Origin: Euryarchaeota archaeon UBA463
GTDB taxonomy: Archaea > Thermoplasmatota > Poseidoniia > Poseidoniales > Thalassarchaeaceae
Reading direction: 5' to 3'
NCBI GenBank assembly: GCA_002501805.1
Contig: DAOI01000008.1
Span: 42,757 to 106,756, forward strand
Length of the DNA stretch: 64,000 nt
Shown here: one piece after another, positions 1-8,536 of the stretch
Position numbering within the stretch: the first letter of the stretch is position 1
Layout of the letters: each line of letters begins with the position of its first letter
Position numbers and translations under genes: made by a program
The notes under the pieces: generated by a model
What the model was told of the DNA's origin: nothing
Seen by the model: only the letters and a program-made list of their open reading frames with translations
Databases searched by the model: none

Positions 1-1757
1 CAACCGAGAGCGTCTTTTGGTGCCATGACTTTTAGTCTGGAGCTGATACCTGATATCGGAACCGGAAGAGAAGCGGTCTTGAGTATAGATGATAGCTCTG
101 ATACCCATTCTGAGCCTCCTGTAGGATGAGGCTGTCCGACTGAGCTTTGCAGTGACCTCAAGGACTCGTGCTCAGTTGTTATTGCATTTATGATGGAAGA
201 TATCGGTATTGTGTTTCCATCGAGTGAATCCACTGACATGGCAGTGTCTATTTGTTGAACAGTTCTAACGAGCCACTCATCCCCGGTAGATGGCGAGTTG
301 GGCACTTCGAGAAGTTTTCCTGAGTGGCATCCAGTGAGAAGTCTTTGATCGGACAGAAGTGCTCTATCTGTCTTTTCTAGAAGTGGGAGTATTGACGACG
401 CGAGTGCGATCATCCACCACTGAGTTGATTCTCGTGAGGGGCCCTTTTCGTCTTTCTTGGAGGGCCTGCATAGAGCCTCCATCCATCTCTCTAAAGCTCC
501 TGGACCTCCTAGAATATGCTCTGACCTTGCAATTTGAGAAAGGAGCTCGATGTCAGGACGAGGCGCTATGCCACTGGTGCTGTCCTCGTTGTGGAAAGGA
601 GAAAACGAGGAGAGTGATTCCTGTACAGCCAACAGTCTTAGCTTCTCCATTGAGAAAGAATTCGAGCCGTTACCGATGTTAGCCAACTCATGTAACCAGT
701 GACCTAATGGAGAATATGTGATGGGATTCTTTAGTCCCGATATGGGCAGTCCCAAATCATGTATGATTTTGTTCCATCTGGATTGATTTTCTTCAAATGA
801 TGGATCGATGATTAAGACTGTTGAATTCGGTTCCTCGGATAGAAAGCCTCTGGCAATTGAAATAGAAGCCTCGAAAGACTGTTCCTCTCTATTAACAAAA
901 ACCCTGTCGACAGTTGGGGCATCTTTGTGATTGGATATATCGTGTCTGGGAATCCATTTTGGCAAATCATCTGGATCGGTTATCGGAAAATCATCCACCA
1001 GTTGAAACCCGTGAAATCCTAATCTATAACTCCCAGGGTATGTCAATTGATGAATGGGGCGAATTTTAGAAAGGGCGCTGAGTAGTTCCTGATCTGACTT
1101 GTTGATTGGGGAGGCATGATCAAGAATGATAATGCCATCAATATCCAGTAGTGTGAAAGGAGTTTCAACGAGTTCAATACCTTCCAGTATCTTAGAGGTT
1201 AGAAAGTCGGGATGAGTACCTCCCGTCTTCGATTCAATGTCTCTTAGAATCTCTATGAAAGAGTGTATTCCTGGACCGTCCCATGAGTCTGCAGAGGATT
1301 CTTTTGACAGGAAAGTGTGTAGCTCTGAGAGAGCGGTGGTCTTCCCCTCCCCCCAATGCATATTAGGCAGTGGATTGATGAGGGGGAAGGAAAGATTGGA
1401 TGCTCTTTCTGAGCAGAAATTATGCAGTACCAAGTCAAAGGAAGGTCCCAAAGAAATCTTTCTCGGAATCCTTAGGTCCGCCATTAGGGAGGACTTGAGT
1501 GACTCCAGAGTGTGGTGGAGTGTCCTGTCGAAAGCGAAACCAATATCGCTGAGCATAGACATCTGTTGTCTTCTGCTGTTCTCATTAGCGTATATTGTGA
1601 GGATTTTCGAAGGGCCCCCATTGGAAATAGGTCGAGGATCTATTGCCTGATTGACGAAATGATCGAAGAGCCAGTTCGGAATTGTTCCAACTGGAGTCTC
1701 TTCAATTGTAATTGAGTCCTCATTCGACTTCATCGAGTCCCTCCTAGAATCAGCCAT
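1..1757 (-). CDS. AddB-like inactivated helicase, 3' end outside window
   Basis: An uninterrupted minus-strand frame of 585 codons starts at ATG 1757 and runs off the left edge, so the C-terminus is missing. A degenerate N-terminal segment ending TIYANENSRRQQ lies where a Walker A would be. It is followed by an acidic strand (LLDIDGIIILDHASP), a segment of the type EASISIARGFLSEEP...TVLIIDPSF, and near the visible end RLKVMAPKDALG. The order and style match AddB/RecB-type 'inactivated UvrD-like helicase' proteins, which normally end in a PD-(D/E)XK nuclease involved in double-strand-break end processing. The expected nuclease would lie beyond the window. The family call rests on motif style only. 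The plus-strand frames over this region look like antisense shadows. Confidence 0.55.
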   Translation of the reverse strand, partial: MADSRRDSMKSNEDSITIEETPVGTIPNWLFDHFVNQAIDPRPISNGGPSKILTIYANENSRRQQMSMLSDIGFAFDRTLHHTLESLKSSLMADLRIPRKISLGPSFDLVLHNFCSERASNLSFPLINPLPNMHWGEGKTTALSELHTFLSKESSADSWDGPGIHSFIEILRDIESKTGGTHPDFLTSKILEGIELVETPFTLLDIDGIIILDHASPINKSDQELLSALSKIRPIHQLTYPGSYRLGFHGFQLVDDFPITDPDDLPKWIPRHDISNHKDAPTVDRVFVNREEQSFEASISIARGFLSEEPNSTVLIIDPSFEENQSRWNKIIHDLGLPISGLKNPITYSPLGHWLHELANIGNGSNSFSMEKLRLLAVQESLSSFSPFHNEDSTSGIAPRPDIELLSQIARSEHILGGPGALERWMEALCRPSKKDEKGPSRESTQWWMIALASSILPLLEKTDRALLSDQRLLTGCHSGKLLEVPNSPSTGDEWLVRTVQQIDTAMSVDSLDGNTIPISSIINAITTEHESLRSLQSSVGQPHPTGGSEWVSELSSILKTASLPVPISGISSRLKVMAPKDALG

Positions 1758-1798
1758 GGACGGCGGGGGTTATTCAACCCAACTGAGAGAAATGGTAT

Positions 1799-2740
1799 TT
1801 AGGACAGTCTAGGACCTCTAACGTAAGCCATAGCAACCAATGATGTTAGCAGATAGGCTATGCTCGGAGGCGGAAGGGGAGATTCAGACGGAGAGCTATC
1901 AACAAGCCAATCGACCAGTATTGCTACTTTCAGGTCGTCTCCATCCCATAGCGACGGGAGGGGGACTTCTAATGTCCCTGATGAGTACTGACTAGAGTCC
2001 AGTGAAAGTGCCTCAAGAAGAACGTGTTCATATGTCTCTAATCCATTCGATCCATCTGGAAAATATGCCTCCTCTTCTATTAGAAGAATCCATGGTTCTA
2101 AGATATACTCTTCTTGTGTGACAATAGCTAGCGAGGAAATGTCCCAATCAAAATTAATGAAGTCCCCTGTCTGGTTTAGATTGAGTATTATATTTCCATT
2201 GAGGGGGCCGGTTGCTCCCATGGATAGGGAGGCAGTGTAATCGTCCATCAAAGAGTCTGAGTTGGACCTAGAACCGTAATGCATCCTCTCACCATCAACA
2301 ACCTTTGTGGGCGCTAGTCGGGGTGCCCCCCCATTGAGGGTCACAGCGTGACCATAGATGTTCGTCCATCGCTCTTCGGTACTATTACTACCGAAAGGGT
2401 CACGTGGCTCAAACCAATGTCTATGATAGTGAATTAGTTCTACATTTGAGTCTCCTATGGCCTCGTTCATTATACCCTGCGTAGTTACGCAGTTAGTACA
2501 CCATGTAGCTGTGTATATCTCAATTAAACTCGGCATTTCATCTACATTGTAGGAGTGTGTTTCTTCAGTATCATTATTCGAGGAGAGGTTCCAATGCACT
2601 GTGAAACCGATCGTTCCACCGTCTACTTGGACACCATCGGAGTCATACCTAGCATGGTCCCAGAACTGTTCTGTGGCGGCACTGGCCTGTAATGGAAGAA
2701 GAATCACTATCGTCATCATTACTGCCAAGATAACTCTCAT
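1799..2740 (-). CDS. secreted thioredoxin-fold protein (DUF1223-like)
   Basis: The 313-residue protein starts with a cleavable-looking signal peptide (hydrophobic MRVILAVMMTIVILLPLQASA). A thioredoxin-type redox motif C-T-N-C sits in IEIYTATWCTNC near residue 80, followed by VELIHYHRHW...DPFG and APRLAPTKVVDG. This layout recalls the DUF1223 family of exported thioredoxin-like proteins. The C-terminus ends in a proline-rich stretch, a short hydrophobic helix and a positive tail, suggesting a membrane anchor on the outer face. It probably acts as an extracytoplasmic disulfide or redox protein; the substrate is unknown. It lies 36 bp downstream of the threonine aldolase gene on the same strand. 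Confidence 0.6.
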   Translation of the reverse strand: MRVILAVMMTIVILLPLQASAATEQFWDHARYDSDGVQVDGGTIGFTVHWNLSSNNDTEETHSYNVDEMPSLIEIYTATWCTNCVTTQGIMNEAIGDSNVELIHYHRHWFEPRDPFGSNSTEERWTNIYGHAVTLNGGAPRLAPTKVVDGERMHYGSRSNSDSLMDDYTASLSMGATGPLNGNIILNLNQTGDFINFDWDISSLAIVTQEEYILEPWILLIEEEAYFPDGSNGLETYEHVLLEALSLDSSQYSSGTLEVPLPSLWDGDDLKVAILVDWLVDSSPSESPLPPPSIAYLLTSLVAMAYVRGPRLS

Positions 2741-2776
2741 GATACTTGGCGGAAGATTGTATTATTGAAGAGTTAC

Positions 2777-3850
2777 TCATAGTTGTGCTGAATCTAGGGC
2801 ACTGATTGTCCTCTGTACATCATCGTCGGTTATGTGCAGGTGTGTTACTATTCTTATTGTAGAGCTGTCAATTGTAAGGGCTTGAATGCCCATCCTTTCC
2901 AATCTAGAGATTAGCTCCTCGGCCCCTCCCTTGTCACATTTAACATACACCATGTTTGTCTGTACTTGTTCAAGATCGACTTCATAGGAATCCATTCTGT
3001 CAAGAGCTGTTGCTATCTCCATAGCCCTGTCATGATCTTCTGAGAGTCTGTCGATGTTGTTCTCCAGGGAGTATATCCCAGCGGCCGCCAGTACTCCTGC
3101 CTGCCTCATCCCCCCTCCGAACATTTTTCTCCACCTGTGTGCTTTGTAGAGGGTTTCGGTCGAACCCACTAGTACACTTCCCACAGGAGCCCCAAGTCCC
3201 TTGCTGAGACATACCGAGATACTATCGTACTCCCTAGCCATTCTCCTGGGACTCAGTGAGCTGGATATTGAAGCGTTGAAAATCCTAGCTCCGTCTATGT
3301 GGGACCTGCAATTGTTTTCCCTGGCAATCTTGGCGATTCCATCCAGTTTTTCCTTGGAGTAGCAGGTCCCTCCTCCACGATTAGAGGTATTCTCCACACA
3401 TACCATGCTTCCGTTAGGATAGTGTCCTAGGCTTCCGTCACCTTTCCTAATTGAGGCTTCCACATCAGCTGGATCCATTATGCCTCCCTCTCCTGGAACG
3501 AGAGCTATTGAGCACCCTGATAGAGCAGCATATCCACCTCCCTCGTAAACGTAAATATGGCTGTATCTCTCTGTTATGACCTCGTCTCCAGGCTCGGTCT
3601 GCGCCCTAATAGCAATCGCGTTCGACATAGTTCCCGATGGGACAAAGAGTGCCTCTTCCTTTCCGAAAATATCTGCTACCATCTCCTGGAGCTCAATAAC
3701 GGTGGGGTCGTCACCCAATACATCATCACCCACAGATGCCTTAGCCATAGCCTCTCTCATCTCTGGAGTAGGCTGGGTGACAGTGTCGCTTCTCAGGTCC
3801 ACCAGCTCGCTAGGATAGTGTCGCATAGGGGTCCCAGAAGGTGTTTGCAT
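2777..3850 (-). CDS. ltaE: low-specificity L-threonine aldolase
   Basis: This PLP enzyme cleaves L-threonine or L-allo-threonine to glycine and acetaldehyde. The 357-aa product has the family opening [17 protein letters not shown], the [11 protein letters not shown] segment, the cofactor-pocket sequence [19 protein letters not shown], and the Schiff-base lysine in [14 protein letters not shown]. Length is normal for the family (about 340-360 aa). The ATG at 3850 is the natural start, with about 10 residues before the conserved core. An AT-rich promoter region of about 180 bp separates it from the divergent aquaporin-like gene. Confidence 0.93.
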   Translation of the reverse strand: MQTPSGTPMRHYPSELVDLRSDTVTQPTPEMREAMAKASVGDDVLGDDPTVIELQEMVADIFGKEEALFVPSGTMSNAIAIRAQTEPGDEVITERYSHIYVYEGGGYAALSGCSIALVPGEGGIMDPADVEASIRKGDGSLGHYPNGSMVCVENTSNRGGGTCYSKEKLDGIAKIARENNCRSHIDGARIFNASISSSLSPRRMAREYDSISVCLSKGLGAPVGSVLVGSTETLYKAHRWRKMFGGGMRQAGVLAAAGIYSLENNIDRLSEDHDRAMEIATALDRMDSYEVDLEQVQTNMVYVKCDKGGAEELISRLERMGIQALTIDSSTIRIVTHLHITDDDVQRTISALDSAQL

Positions 3851-3995
3851 ATCAAATGAGTATGAAAGCGGTAATTTTCACATACAGTGCTACGCACTGA
3901 AAAAAAATTACATTTAAACTGGAGGAAACTAGATATTTTTCTGGATATCAGGTGTTTTCAACTACACCGGCTATTATCAGAAACCTCAAAATTTG

Positions 3996-4070
3996 CTATT
4001 TTAAGCATTTTTTTTAGGTCTTAGTTATAAGATATGAGTCATGTGGGCAACCGCTCACTGAGTGAGGAGG
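3996..4070 (+). promoter_or_regulatory. promoter and ribosome binding site of the aquaporin-like gene
   Basis: The AT-rich gap holds two TATA-like boxes, CTATTTTAAGC at 3996-4006 and TTATAAGA at 4024-4031. A strong Shine-Dalgarno sequence GAGGAGG lies at 4064-4070, 8 bases before the ATG at 4079. The box at 4024 would place transcription start near 4050, giving a short leader that contains the SD. This supports 4079 over the earlier in-frame ATG at 4034. Confidence 0.5.
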
Positions 4071-4078
4071 AAAAAACA

Positions 4079-4717
4079 ATGGAAATGGATATGAACGCGA
4101 TGAAAGAAGAGATTGGCGGTGCCTTCGTGGTAGCGTGGCTCGTGGTTGGCATGGGCTGGGGAAGCCTTGGTGCGGCTGTCGTTATGGCAGGTGTATGGAT
4201 GGCATTCTCAGGTGCTCACGTACTACCGGTGATAACATGGATGCATATGATGACAGGAGATCTCAGTGACGCTGAGGGCAACTGGATGCCTAACGGTATG
4301 CGACTGCTAGCGCAGATCGTAGGAGCCCTATTGGCCATCCTAATGATGACCGAGATGGGAGCGATAGAGTCGACATGGGATCAAGTACAACCAGGATTCG
4401 ATGCACCTGATGCATGGGGGGCGATTACGATGGTAGCCGCTGGTGCTATCTTCTGGACAATACACACCAGAGCTGATTCAGCATGGGTGAGCGGTTTCGC
4501 CGTAATGGCTCTAGCTGGAATGATGGGGATGACCTACGATGTAATGGCTGGAGAAGTCGTTGCTGCTACAGTAAGTACGACCGGTGCCGGTGAAATGGCA
4601 TCATCAATCGCTAGTTCAGGTCACGAGATTGCAGCAATTGCACAGGCCTGGATAGTTGACGGTCTTCTCTGCGGTCTTGGGGCACTAGTTGCTGTCAAGG
4701 TCGACGAGATGGTCTGA
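4079..4717 (+). CDS. aquaporin-like six-helix membrane protein lacking NPA motifs
   Basis: The product is 212 aa if started at the SD-supported ATG 4079. Six hydrophobic segments follow the MIP/aquaporin order. After helix 2 the sequence AFSGAHVLPVITWMHMMTG aligns with the family box SGAHxNPAVT, and helix 3 reads RLLAQIVGALLAI, like aquaporin AQxxGA. The first NPA is replaced by L-P-V. In the second half no NPA is visible (AGEVVAATVS at the expected place). It is therefore probably a divergent channel for water or small solutes, but selectivity cannot be inferred and the homology call rests on one half-motif plus topology. It is a monocistronic plus-strand gene with its own promoter and a 3' hairpin. 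Confidence 0.55.
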   Translation: MEMDMNAMKEEIGGAFVVAWLVVGMGWGSLGAAVVMAGVWMAFSGAHVLPVITWMHMMTGDLSDAEGNWMPNGMRLLAQIVGALLAILMMTEMGAIESTWDQVQPGFDAPDAWGAITMVAAGAIFWTIHTRADSAWVSGFAVMALAGMMGMTYDVMAGEVVAATVSTTGAGEMASSIASSGHEIAAIAQAWIVDGLLCGLGALVAVKVDEMV

Positions 4718-4745
4718 AATCTATAACAGGACCAAGAAAACGTAA

Positions 4746-4777
4746 GGCGGGCTGGGGGGATTTCCTCCCAGTCTGCC
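4746..4777 (+). terminator. G.U-containing hairpin in the 3' region of the aquaporin-like gene
   Basis: Arms 4746-4759 and 4764-4777 are 14 nt each, with loop ATTT. All 14 positions pair as RNA transcribed from the plus strand, three of them as G.U wobbles. On the minus strand these three would be A.C mismatches, so the structure is strand-specific and belongs to the upstream plus gene. It lies in the only sizeable convergent gap between two protein genes in the window (85 bp). It may be a terminator, an RNA stabiliser or a regulatory element; no long T-run follows directly. Confidence 0.5.
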
Positions 4778-4802
4778 GATTATCAAAAATATCTCAATGA
4801 AT

Positions 4803-5147
4803 TCACTTCACTAGTGGAAGGCTACTAGTGATTGAGTCAATGTCACTTCTCTTACCCGGACCTAGACCAACCACAGTCACTGTTCCCGGGGGAATCTCGG
4901 TATGTCCAGCATCCTTCACCATGCAGGATATTATTCCGCTCTCCGCGGCTTCTCCATATATCCTCCTCAGCCCTTCTAGGTGAGGGGCAGAGACGACAAT
5001 CTTCCTAGCGCCTTCTCTGAGATACCTGTCGAGCATTCTACTATCCTTGGAGCTTGCCTTGAGTACGCACTCTGATACTGCATGTCCACACTGTGCCGCC
5101 AGCTTCCCCTTGGTTAGATTTAGATCGGCCCTAGTGACTAGGACCAT
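4803..5147 (-). CDS. pth2: peptidyl-tRNA hydrolase 2
   Basis: Hydrolyses peptidyl-tRNA released from stalled ribosomes. The 114-aa product covers the whole archaeal/eukaryotic PTH2 domain: LVTRADLNLTKGKLAAQCGHA at the start, AGHTEIPPGTVTVVGLGP, and the C-terminal DSITSSLPLVK. It begins 8 bp after the stop of the ECF S-component gene and probably ends an operon that starts at mcm. Confidence 0.95.
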   Translation of the reverse strand: MVLVTRADLNLTKGKLAAQCGHAVSECVLKASSKDSRMLDRYLREGARKIVVSAPHLEGLRRIYGEAAESGIISCMVKDAGHTEIPPGTVTVVGLGPGKRSDIDSITSSLPLVK

Positions 5148-5154
5148 GGTTAGC

Positions 5155-5805
5155 TCAGATGCTACTCTTGACAGGGCTTACCACCACCTCTCTACTAGTA
5201 GAGTGCCTTGACATGATATCGGATATCGGCTCGGCCATCCACGCTGCGAAGGCGATATTGCCGACGCCGTGGACCAAATCGAATGGTAGGCCCGCCAATA
5301 TGTACACTGGAAGAGTCTCAAGAGGGAGGGTGTGCAATACGCTTGCTGAGACGACCCAGTCGAAAACGAAGGCTACAACGAATGAGACACTGGCCACTCT
5401 AGGAACGGAAATCTTGTCATCGACCCTGAGGCTCTGCGATAGCAAGGCACCCGTTACTCCAACTAGTGACCATCCCAGTGCCTGGTAAAATGTCCAGAGG
5501 CCATGGCCCATTACCAGATTAGATGAGATTGCGATTATCGTGGCCACACTAATAGATCTTGTAGCCCCGTAATGAATTCCCACCAGAAGCACAACCACGG
5601 TAACCGGTTGCACGTTGGGGAGCGGTTCGAGGAGTATCCTTCCCGTGATTGCGAATATGGTCATCAATGCGAGGATTGTCAGGTCACTTCCGGAATCTAG
5701 GGATTTCTCGGCCTTCCACATTGACCATGCCACTACTGCCAACAAGGAGAGATTGAGAACAAGTGTCTCGAAGGGGGAGAGAACTATTGCATGTGCGTCC
5801 AGCAT
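5155..5805 (-). CDS. ECF transporter S component (possibly cobalamin-type)
   Basis: The 216-aa membrane protein has about six hydrophobic helices. It carries the S-component pattern LPNVQPVTVVVLLVGIHYG, SNLVMGHGLWTFYQALGWSLVGVTGALL and LAGLPFDLVHGVGNIAFA. S components bind a vitamin and dock onto a shared EcfA/EcfT energising module; no such module is encoded in this window, so it would have to use one encoded elsewhere. The gene directly upstream encodes a secreted DUF4430 protein, a domain related to the C-terminal cobalamin-binding domain of transcobalamins. This suggests cobalamin or another vitamin as the ligand (inference). Confidence 0.75.
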   Translation of the reverse strand: MLDAHAIVLSPFETLVLNLSLLAVVAWSMWKAEKSLDSGSDLTILALMTIFAITGRILLEPLPNVQPVTVVVLLVGIHYGATRSISVATIIAISSNLVMGHGLWTFYQALGWSLVGVTGALLSQSLRVDDKISVPRVASVSFVVAFVFDWVVSASVLHTLPLETLPVYILAGLPFDLVHGVGNIAFAAWMAEPISDIMSRHSTSREVVVSPVKSSI

Positions 5806-5864
5806 TGTATCACTCTCCCAGTGATGAGAGGGCCAGTCTATTCATAATTCCGCTCATAAAGTAC

Positions 5865-6419
5865 TCACCATGTCTCTATATTCCAACTTATTACATCGCC
5901 CTCTTCCATCACCAAACTGCCAATTCCGACCACGGAGTACCGGCCATTATGGGTCAGGCTCCAGTATGCTCCGTTGAAATCGCCTTGGACCTCTTGATCG
6001 TTCAGGCCTCCAATAGTATGGACGAATTCCCCCCAGTTGGGGTTCACGGAGTACCCCACGGCCAAGTGCCCTCCGGCGACCCTTGTTGCGTCCATCATGA
6101 AATTCATCCCATCTGTGTAACCCTCGAACCCCCCAACGCAAGCGCCAGTTAGATTGAGGTCGTAATTGACTCCGATCATGGAACCATCAGCATTAATCAT
6201 CGAAACCCCCGAAGAATATACAGGATGAGGATGTTCCACTGGGAAGTAAATGCATATCGCTTGGTTTTCATCCCATTCGTTTGGCAGTCCGACGTGAGAT
6301 GACTCGCTATCACTTACGAATCTAGCAACCTCTTCGTTAACTGAGTCTGTGATGAAAGGTAGAAGGAGTAACACGGTATAAAGTAAGGCAATGGAACCTA
6401 GTCTAAGTTTATCCGACAT
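5865..6419 (-). CDS. secreted DUF4430 domain protein, likely vitamin-binding partner
   Basis: A 184-aa product with an N-terminal hydrophobic helix (signal or anchor). The C-terminal part, GAYWSLTHNGRYSVVGIGSLVMEEGDVISW, fits the DUF4430 pattern (YWxLxxNGxYSxxGIxxxxxxDGDxIxW), a fold shared with the beta domain of intrinsic factor/transcobalamin. It probably acts outside the membrane as a ligand-capture protein for the ECF S-component encoded 59 bp downstream. Both genes sit between gatE and pth2 on one strand and may be co-transcribed. Confidence 0.7.
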   Translation of the reverse strand: MSDKLRLGSIALLYTVLLLLPFITDSVNEEVARFVSDSESSHVGLPNEWDENQAICIYFPVEHPHPVYSSGVSMINADGSMIGVNYDLNLTGACVGGFEGYTDGMNFMMDATRVAGGHLAVGYSVNPNWGEFVHTIGGLNDQEVQGDFNGAYWSLTHNGRYSVVGIGSLVMEEGDVISWNIETW

Positions 6420-6475
6420 GGAGTTATTTCCATGGTAATTGGGTCCTTAAATTTTGCAGTTATTACATCCTAACT

Positions 6476-8506
6476 TCAGAGATTCTGCTTACTTATCTTG
6501 TCTCTGAGAACCTGGCTTACTATCTTCCCGTCAGCAGAGCCTCCGAGCTTCTGCATCACCAACCCCATTAGTGGCCCCACAGCTGACATCCCTCGCTCGG
6601 AGATGAAATCGGCTTTCTCGATCATAATTGCCTCCACAGCATCCTCGACCTCACTATTATTGGCAGGGATGAACCCCCGAGATGTAGCCTCAGATAGCAT
6701 CCAATGAATCAAATCAGTGATTTTTCTCCTAGACGATTCTTCCACGAGGGGAAGAATGCCCTCCCTGGTTATTTGGCCTGTCTCCCTTAGGTGGACTGCC
6801 ACAGAAAGTGCGGGGACGTTGGAAGTTCCGAATTCCAGTAGAGCGCTTGCCCAAGCCTTGGCTGGAAGGCCAAGATCTCCCTCTATTCCCTCGAATAGAA
6901 TATCGTCTAATTCTCCGTTGAGAACGGATTCTGCTTGGTTATGAGATATATCCAGTTCGGACAGCCTCTGTAATCGCTCGTCTGAACTTGGAGGTAGGTT
7001 CGAACATATTGATTCCCATCTTTCGATAGAGATTTCTTGCAGGGGCACATCTGTCTCTGGATACATTCTTGCACCCCCTGGAAGAGGCCTGAGTGCAGTG
7101 GTTGTTCCATCGTCTGGCTGGCCCTTCCTGACAACGACGTTTCTCACTTCTTGAGGGATTCTGTGATATGCCATTCTACATCTTTCTATGACAGATTCCA
7201 GAGCTAGCTTTGCTTGCCAGTGTGGGGCAACACAGAATGCGAAGGCGTCGCTCTCTGAAAGCTCCAACGATGTTCTTATTGTGATTACATCTTCTTCTGA
7301 TATTCCATACGATGGCAGTTCGTCTGAATGGAAGATTCCAGCTACTCCTGCTAATTTTGCCGCGCTGGCGAGCTCCCTTCCTAGACGAGGTAGCTGAGCT
7401 CCTTGCTGATCTGGAGACTTTGTACCCAGCTTTCCTTTGAATCCTGGAAGCCTAACGGCAAGAGGAGTTGCTCCTTCAGAAAGAGCATTGCTGACCATCG
7501 AGGACTCACATGACAATAGTGATTCGGAAATATCATGGAACTCCATTGGAACTCTGGATTTGGCAGCCATTGCCACCCTATTTTCTATCGTTATCTCAGT
7601 ATCTCTTCGATCAGGAGGAAGTGGGGGCAATTTTGCTTCATCTCTCAACTGATTTGTCAGTCTATACATGTGTAGCTGTCTGGCCATCTCGATTCTTATT
7701 ATTCTTGGAATCCACTCTAAATCCTGACATCCCTTGATCTCAACCCTGTCACCACAAGCGATACTGACATTGAGGTCTTGCCTTATGGATCCCAAACCTC
7801 TTCTTACCCTTCTTGTATCCCTTAGTAGGGAGCCCAGTGCAATGGCAGATTCCTTTGCATGCTCGGGAGTGGTGATATCAGGGTCGGTGGCTATCTCCAC
7901 TAGTGGAAGTCCTAGCCTATCCAGGGTATATGTCACTACTTCTCCGTCGGGGGTTGATTTGGTCTCGAGCTTTCTCGCAGAGTCCTCTTCTAAGCATATC
8001 ACTGAAACACCTACTTCTCCGGTGTCTGTAAGCAATTGGCCATTCGTAGAGACTAGTGTGGTCCTCTGGAATCCGCTCGTGTTGGAACCATCGACTACTG
8101 TTTTCCTCATTGGCTGGAGGGCGGGCACGGGTTTTGCGTGTAGCATAGCAGACATTGTCAGCACTACGTCTACGGCATCTTGATCATGAGGAAGGGGGGG
8201 GGCCTCATCCAACTCGATTAGTCCTGCATTTGGAGGTTGGACATACACGAAGGTTCTGTTTCTGCGTTGTTCGAACCTTGCCGCGATGTCTATCTTCCCT
8301 CCCTCTCCTTGAGATGCTCTGAGTCTCCTCTCAGAGTGGTTCCAGTCTTCTGGGATATCCTCGATTCCGAACTCATACAGCTCACTGGGCATTCTAGAGT
8401 GTAGCTTTCCCGTAGCTAGTTGCTGGTGTATCTCGAGACCACACATGAAACCTAAGGAGTCTGGGTCCAAGGAAGCTGGATTTGAGACGTCTCCCAGTGG
8501 CTCCAT
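6476..8506 (-). CDS. gatE: glutamyl-tRNA(Gln) amidotransferase subunit E
   Basis: Archaeal-specific subunit that, with the GatD glutaminase, converts Glu-tRNA(Gln) to Gln-tRNA(Gln). The 676-aa product has the GatE/GatB opening FMCGLEIHQQLATGKLHSRMPSEL, the segment QPMRKTVVDGSNTSGFQRT, CLEEDSARK, and DRLGLPLVEIATDPDI. A C-terminal GatB/YqeY-like tail ends in GPLMGLVMQKLGGSADGK...VLRDKI. Length is slightly above archaeal norms (about 620-640). GatD is not in this window. It follows mcm by 30 bp. Confidence 0.96.
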   Translation of the reverse strand: MEPLGDVSNPASLDPDSLGFMCGLEIHQQLATGKLHSRMPSELYEFGIEDIPEDWNHSERRLRASQGEGGKIDIAARFEQRRNRTFVYVQPPNAGLIELDEAPPLPHDQDAVDVVLTMSAMLHAKPVPALQPMRKTVVDGSNTSGFQRTTLVSTNGQLLTDTGEVGVSVICLEEDSARKLETKSTPDGEVVTYTLDRLGLPLVEIATDPDITTPEHAKESAIALGSLLRDTRRVRRGLGSIRQDLNVSIACGDRVEIKGCQDLEWIPRIIRIEMARQLHMYRLTNQLRDEAKLPPLPPDRRDTEITIENRVAMAAKSRVPMEFHDISESLLSCESSMVSNALSEGATPLAVRLPGFKGKLGTKSPDQQGAQLPRLGRELASAAKLAGVAGIFHSDELPSYGISEEDVITIRTSLELSESDAFAFCVAPHWQAKLALESVIERCRMAYHRIPQEVRNVVVRKGQPDDGTTTALRPLPGGARMYPETDVPLQEISIERWESICSNLPPSSDERLQRLSELDISHNQAESVLNGELDDILFEGIEGDLGLPAKAWASALLEFGTSNVPALSVAVHLRETGQITREGILPLVEESSRRKITDLIHWMLSEATSRGFIPANNSEVEDAVEAIMIEKADFISERGMSAVGPLMGLVMQKLGGSADGKIVSQVLRDKISKQNL

Positions 8507-8536
8507 GGTCTAACGAGTAGGCTTTTACTCATAGGC

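Noticed and set aside
3880..3905. CAGTG-CTACG-CACTG inverted repeat followed by an A-run
   Set aside because: The stem is only 5 bp and is oriented upstream of both flanking genes, so it does not fit a terminator.
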